Below are positions 61,331 through 64,000 of a stretch of 64,000 nt of DNA, in pieces. A model generated the notes under the pieces. It saw nothing but the letters and a program-made list of their open reading frames with translations, ran no database searches and was not told the DNA's origin. The stretch covers positions 27,388,352 through 27,452,351 of the forward strand of contig OZ025257.1 in assembly GCA_964019135.1 (NCBI GenBank). Reading direction: 5' to 3'. How positions within the stretch are numbered: the stretch's first letter is position 1; each line of letters opens with the position of its first letter. A program made the position numbers and the translations under genes. This DNA comes from Arenicola marina (Eukaryota; Annelida; Polychaeta; Arenicolidae).

Positions 61331-61858
61331 AACGAGGCACAAAGTCGAGCACGACGCCACAACGAGGCACAACAAGGCCAGGCGGGCCACATAACACCCC
61401 CCCCCCCTCTTTCCCCCTGTGTAAGACCGTAAGTCTCTATTATGCATCCCCAGGACTCTGTCAAAGAGGAATCGCCGCGTCACTTTGAGGTGACAGGCAA
61501 CTTTACCCCTGACTCATTACCGTCAGCCCTTCATCATTCGCAGCTTGTGGGAGGCGCCATTCCTCTAGACACCTCGAAACCCTCCCCCCCCTCACCACCC
61601 ACGCCCCGCCCCGTCTCTCACTCATCACCCCCCGCACCGCCCCTCACCACCCCGTGACGAGCGCCAGGCGTACCACGGAGTCTCCGGCACAGCCCTTTGT
61701 ATCCTGCGGCCCACGTGGCCCAGGTCTCACGAGGCCTGCGCCCCAGGTGGCCCGCGCCCCTTGTGGCCACTTCGCCTTGCCGTCACCCGGTCTGCCCACC
61801 AGGGACAGTTTGTTCTCACCACGTCGTCAGCAACAACTGCCTGCAACGTTTTATCAAG
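61331..61858. other. Spacer, no gene seen
   Basis: Mixed sequence with aacgaggcacaa repeated three times at about 61331-61372, a C-run near 61397 and C-rich sequence at 61585-61650. No gene is recognised. Confidence 0.55.
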
Positions 61859-62645
61859 GAGTCCGTCATTGGCCGAGCGGTCCGTCATCGACCGAGCGGT
61901 CCGTCATTCGCCGAGCGGTCCGTTATCGACCGAGCGGTCCGTCATTGGCCGAGCGGACGGCCATCGACCGAACGGTCCGTCATCGACCGAGCGGTCTGTC
62001 ATTGGCCGAGCGGTCGGCCATCGACCGAGCGGTTTGTCATCGACCGAGCGGTCCGTCATTGGCCGAGCGGTCCGCCATCGACCGAGCGGTCCGTCATTGG
62101 CCGAGCGGTCCGTCATTGGCCTAGCGGTCCGTCATCGACCGAGCGGTCCGTCATTGGCCGAGCGGTCGGCCATCGACCGAGCGGTTCGTCATCGACCGAG
62201 CGGTCTGTCATTGGCAAGCGGTCCGTCATTGGCGAGCGATCCGCCATCGGCCGAGCGGTCCGTCATTGGCCGAGCGGTTCGTCATCGACCGAGCGGTCCG
62301 TCATCGACCGAGCCGTTCGTCATCGACCGAGCGGTCTGTCATTGGCAAGCGGTCCGTCATTGGCGAGCGGTCCGCCATCGGCCGAGCGGTTCGTCATTGA
62401 CCGAGCGGTCCGTAATCGACCGAGCGGTCCGTCATTGGCCGCGCGGTTCGTCATCGACAGACAGAGCGGTTCGTCATCGACCGAGCGGTCCGCCATCGGC
62501 CGAGCGGTCCGTCATTGGCCGAGCGGTCCGTCATCGACCGAGCGGTCCGTCATTGGCCGAGCGGTCCGTCATCGACCGAGCGGTCTGTCATTGGCAAGCG
62601 GTCCGTCATTGGCGAGCGGTCCGCCATCGGCCGAGAGGTCGACCA
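61859..62645. repeat. 19-bp minisatellite, about 41 units
   Basis: The unit is gtccgtcattggccgagcg, alternating with gtccgtcatcgaccgagcg. Some units are 18 bp (ttggcaagcg, ttggcgagcg). The trio with both 18-bp forms recurs near 62208, 62335 and 62582. Units contain CGGTCCG. All three plus frames are largely open (471 and 303 codons), reading a 19-residue Arg/Ser/Val/Ile-rich cycle. They run out of the array at both ends into unrelated sequence, so no gene is called. Confidence 0.94.
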
Positions 62646-63805
62646 CTGACGATGAGAGCAAAGGCATCGTAGGCCATGAACCTCCCTCGCCAATGATGAA
62701 GCCATCAAGTACCCCCCCCCCCCAGCCCCCCCCCCTCGCCCTGTCCAGCCATTGCTGGTCGTCTTTTAGACCATCGATATCCCCCCCCCCACCCCCTCCG
62801 CCTAATACACACAAACACCCCTCGCCGACATGTTTGGTAACTACACCGCTGATCGAAGCCTATTTGTTTCGGCAGGTCGGTCAGCCGGCAAACTTCCTAT
62901 CGTCTGACCCCGCACTCAACCCCTCCCCTACCTGCCCCCCCCCCCCCTCTTCCTCCCACGTCCACTCACCGGTCTACCTGGCCACCTTCGCTAACAGCTC
63001 ACCTGGTGGGGAATTGAGGAGGGAAGAGGTAGGGGGAGGGGGCAGGTGGGGCAGAGAAGGGAGGGGGAGGGATGGGGTTGGGGGGGGGGGGGCGATTATC
63101 TGTCCCGCGTGACGAATGACGTCGACAGCTGATACTTTAACAACTAAACCAGAATGACCTTGTCTGACCTCTGCAACCAGTGCTCGAGTCCACGCACCGC
63201 TCCATCAACGATTGTTTCATCTCACCGGGGGGTGGCAGGGGGGGGGGGGATAGGGGTGGTGGAGAGGGGCTGCACTACTCCGGCCGCGGCAGTGGCGCCG
63301 CCTACAAGAAGAGCCAGCGATAAAGTACACACACACACCGACCACCGCCGCGATGGTCGCCTGTAGCCTTGTGTTTTAAGCCACCTTTCTGCACACGCTT
63401 CACCGTCATTGAGATCAATTTGTCCCCCATGACCCCCCCGCCCGCCACCCCCCCACGTACCAGCCCCGTGCCCCCCCCCCCGCACCGCACCACCCCACAA
63501 TGGACAGATGACTACGTCCTCGTGTATTAATAATTATACGGGATACGCGCCGCATTACCGCCATGTATCAGTCCGCGCCGTTCTCGCCACTGATATGTGC
63601 ACTTCTACTGGTGTCATCCACACTGAGGGCCGCCATTATTATCCATCACCCGTCCAGCTTTAATCGCATCGTTTTCCGATCGCTAATATTCATAACTATA
63701 ATGAGTGGCACTTCAGAAGTTGGATCAAGAGGCTGAGGCCGAGCCGGGCTATCCAGGGTAACCGTACTCTGACCTGGCAGAGTGGCTGGCCAGCCAGGCC
63801 ATGGG
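62646..63805. other. Spacer with C-runs and G-runs, no gene recognised
   Basis: C-runs near 62713, 62728, 62781 and 62938, G-rich sequence at 63010-63095, a G-run at 63238-63249 facing C-runs at 63427-63482, then single-copy sequence to 63805. A TGACCTTG site lies near 63154 and TGACGTCG near 63118. Nothing resembles a gene. Confidence 0.55.
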
Positions 63806-63910
63806 GGGTGTGGGTGAGGGTAAGGGTGTGGGTGTGTCTGTGGTTGCGGGTGTGGGTGTGGGTGTGGGTGTGGGTGTTGGTGTGGGTATGGGCTCGGGTG
63901 TAGATGTGGG
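63806..63910. repeat. GGGTGT hexamer array running into the gap
   Basis: Imperfect ggtgtgggtgtgggtgtggg repetition with gggtaa, ggttgc and gggctc variants. The G-rich plus strand continues to the edge of the N block, so the array is probably longer than shown. It is not the TTAGGG telomere repeat. Confidence 0.88.
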
Positions 63911-64000
63911 NNNNNNNNNNNNNNNNNNNNNNNNNNNNNNNNNNNNNNNNNNNNNNNNNNNNNNNNNNNNNNNNNNNNNNNNNNNNNNNNNNNNNNNNNN
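63911..64000. other. Assembly gap (N), runs off window
   Basis: Ninety N to the window end. The gap starts inside the GGGTGT array. Confidence 0.98.

Noticed and set aside
61697-63112. 471-codon plus-strand frame
   Set aside because: It spans the 19-bp array and runs into C-rich and G-rich tracts at its end. Other plus frames are open over the same array.
63806-63910. Telomere repeat
   Set aside because: The hexamer is GGGTGT-like and irregular, not TTAGGG or a known telomere variant, and it is interrupted by an assembly gap.

Overview
This window is eukaryotic nuclear DNA, most likely from an animal, and it contains no protein-coding gene that I can support. Two N blocks of exactly 200 (14023-14222, 35086-35285), a third running off the end (63911-64000), dozens of (G)n/(C)n runs and many minisatellites point to a scaffolded draft assembly of a GC-rich, repeat-rich chromosomal region. 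The species cannot be fixed from the sequence. A marine invertebrate or other animal with minisatellite-dense, possibly subtelomeric DNA is only a guess. No telomere repeat, rRNA or tRNA gene is visible.

The main content is a mosaic of more than twenty unrelated tandem arrays, about 40 of 64 kb, each with its own unit. In order they are: 44 bp (1225-13596, 281 units), 21 bp (15010-15268), 43/40 bp (15861-17658), 36/34 bp (19171-24564), 64 bp (24781-25490), 12 bp (26161-26412), 17 bp (28605-29556), 16 bp (30749-31068), 8 bp (31160-34984), a purine-rich 57-60 bp array (39061-39660), 30 bp (40291-40402), 46 bp (41091-41459), 77-80 bp (43790-43996), 31 bp (44463-44697), 21/24/27 bp (45029-45599), 56 bp (45616-47588), 15 bp (49568-50709), 29 bp (51526-56128), 60 bp (56841-59768), 37 bp (60360-61330), 19 bp (61859-62645), and a GGGTGT-like array running into the last gap. 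Between them lie short single-copy spacers and G-, C-, GA- or CT-rich tracts.

The long open frames, up to 1013 codons, all lie in or run out of arrays. In most of these arrays two or three frames of the same strand are open at once, and in the 29- and 60-bp arrays length changes of 4 bp shift the frame, so they are by-products of repeat composition.

The most interesting items are: (1) a 231-bp foldback element inserted cleanly into the 36-bp array, with a target duplication and the empty site preserved in neighbouring units; (2) several arrays that keep perfect phase with no net insertion or deletion over many units (281 x 44, 55 x 17, 35 x 56, 25 x 37, 20 x 12, 19 x 16 bp); (3) three arrays that multiply sequences matching well-known metazoan transcription-factor motifs, namely a full CRE palindrome (8 of 8 units), a forkhead plus CRE-half composite (27 phase positions) and an ETS motif (7 of 8 units); and (4) repeated facing pairs of G-run and C-run tracts that could fold, one of which forms the arms of the inserted element.
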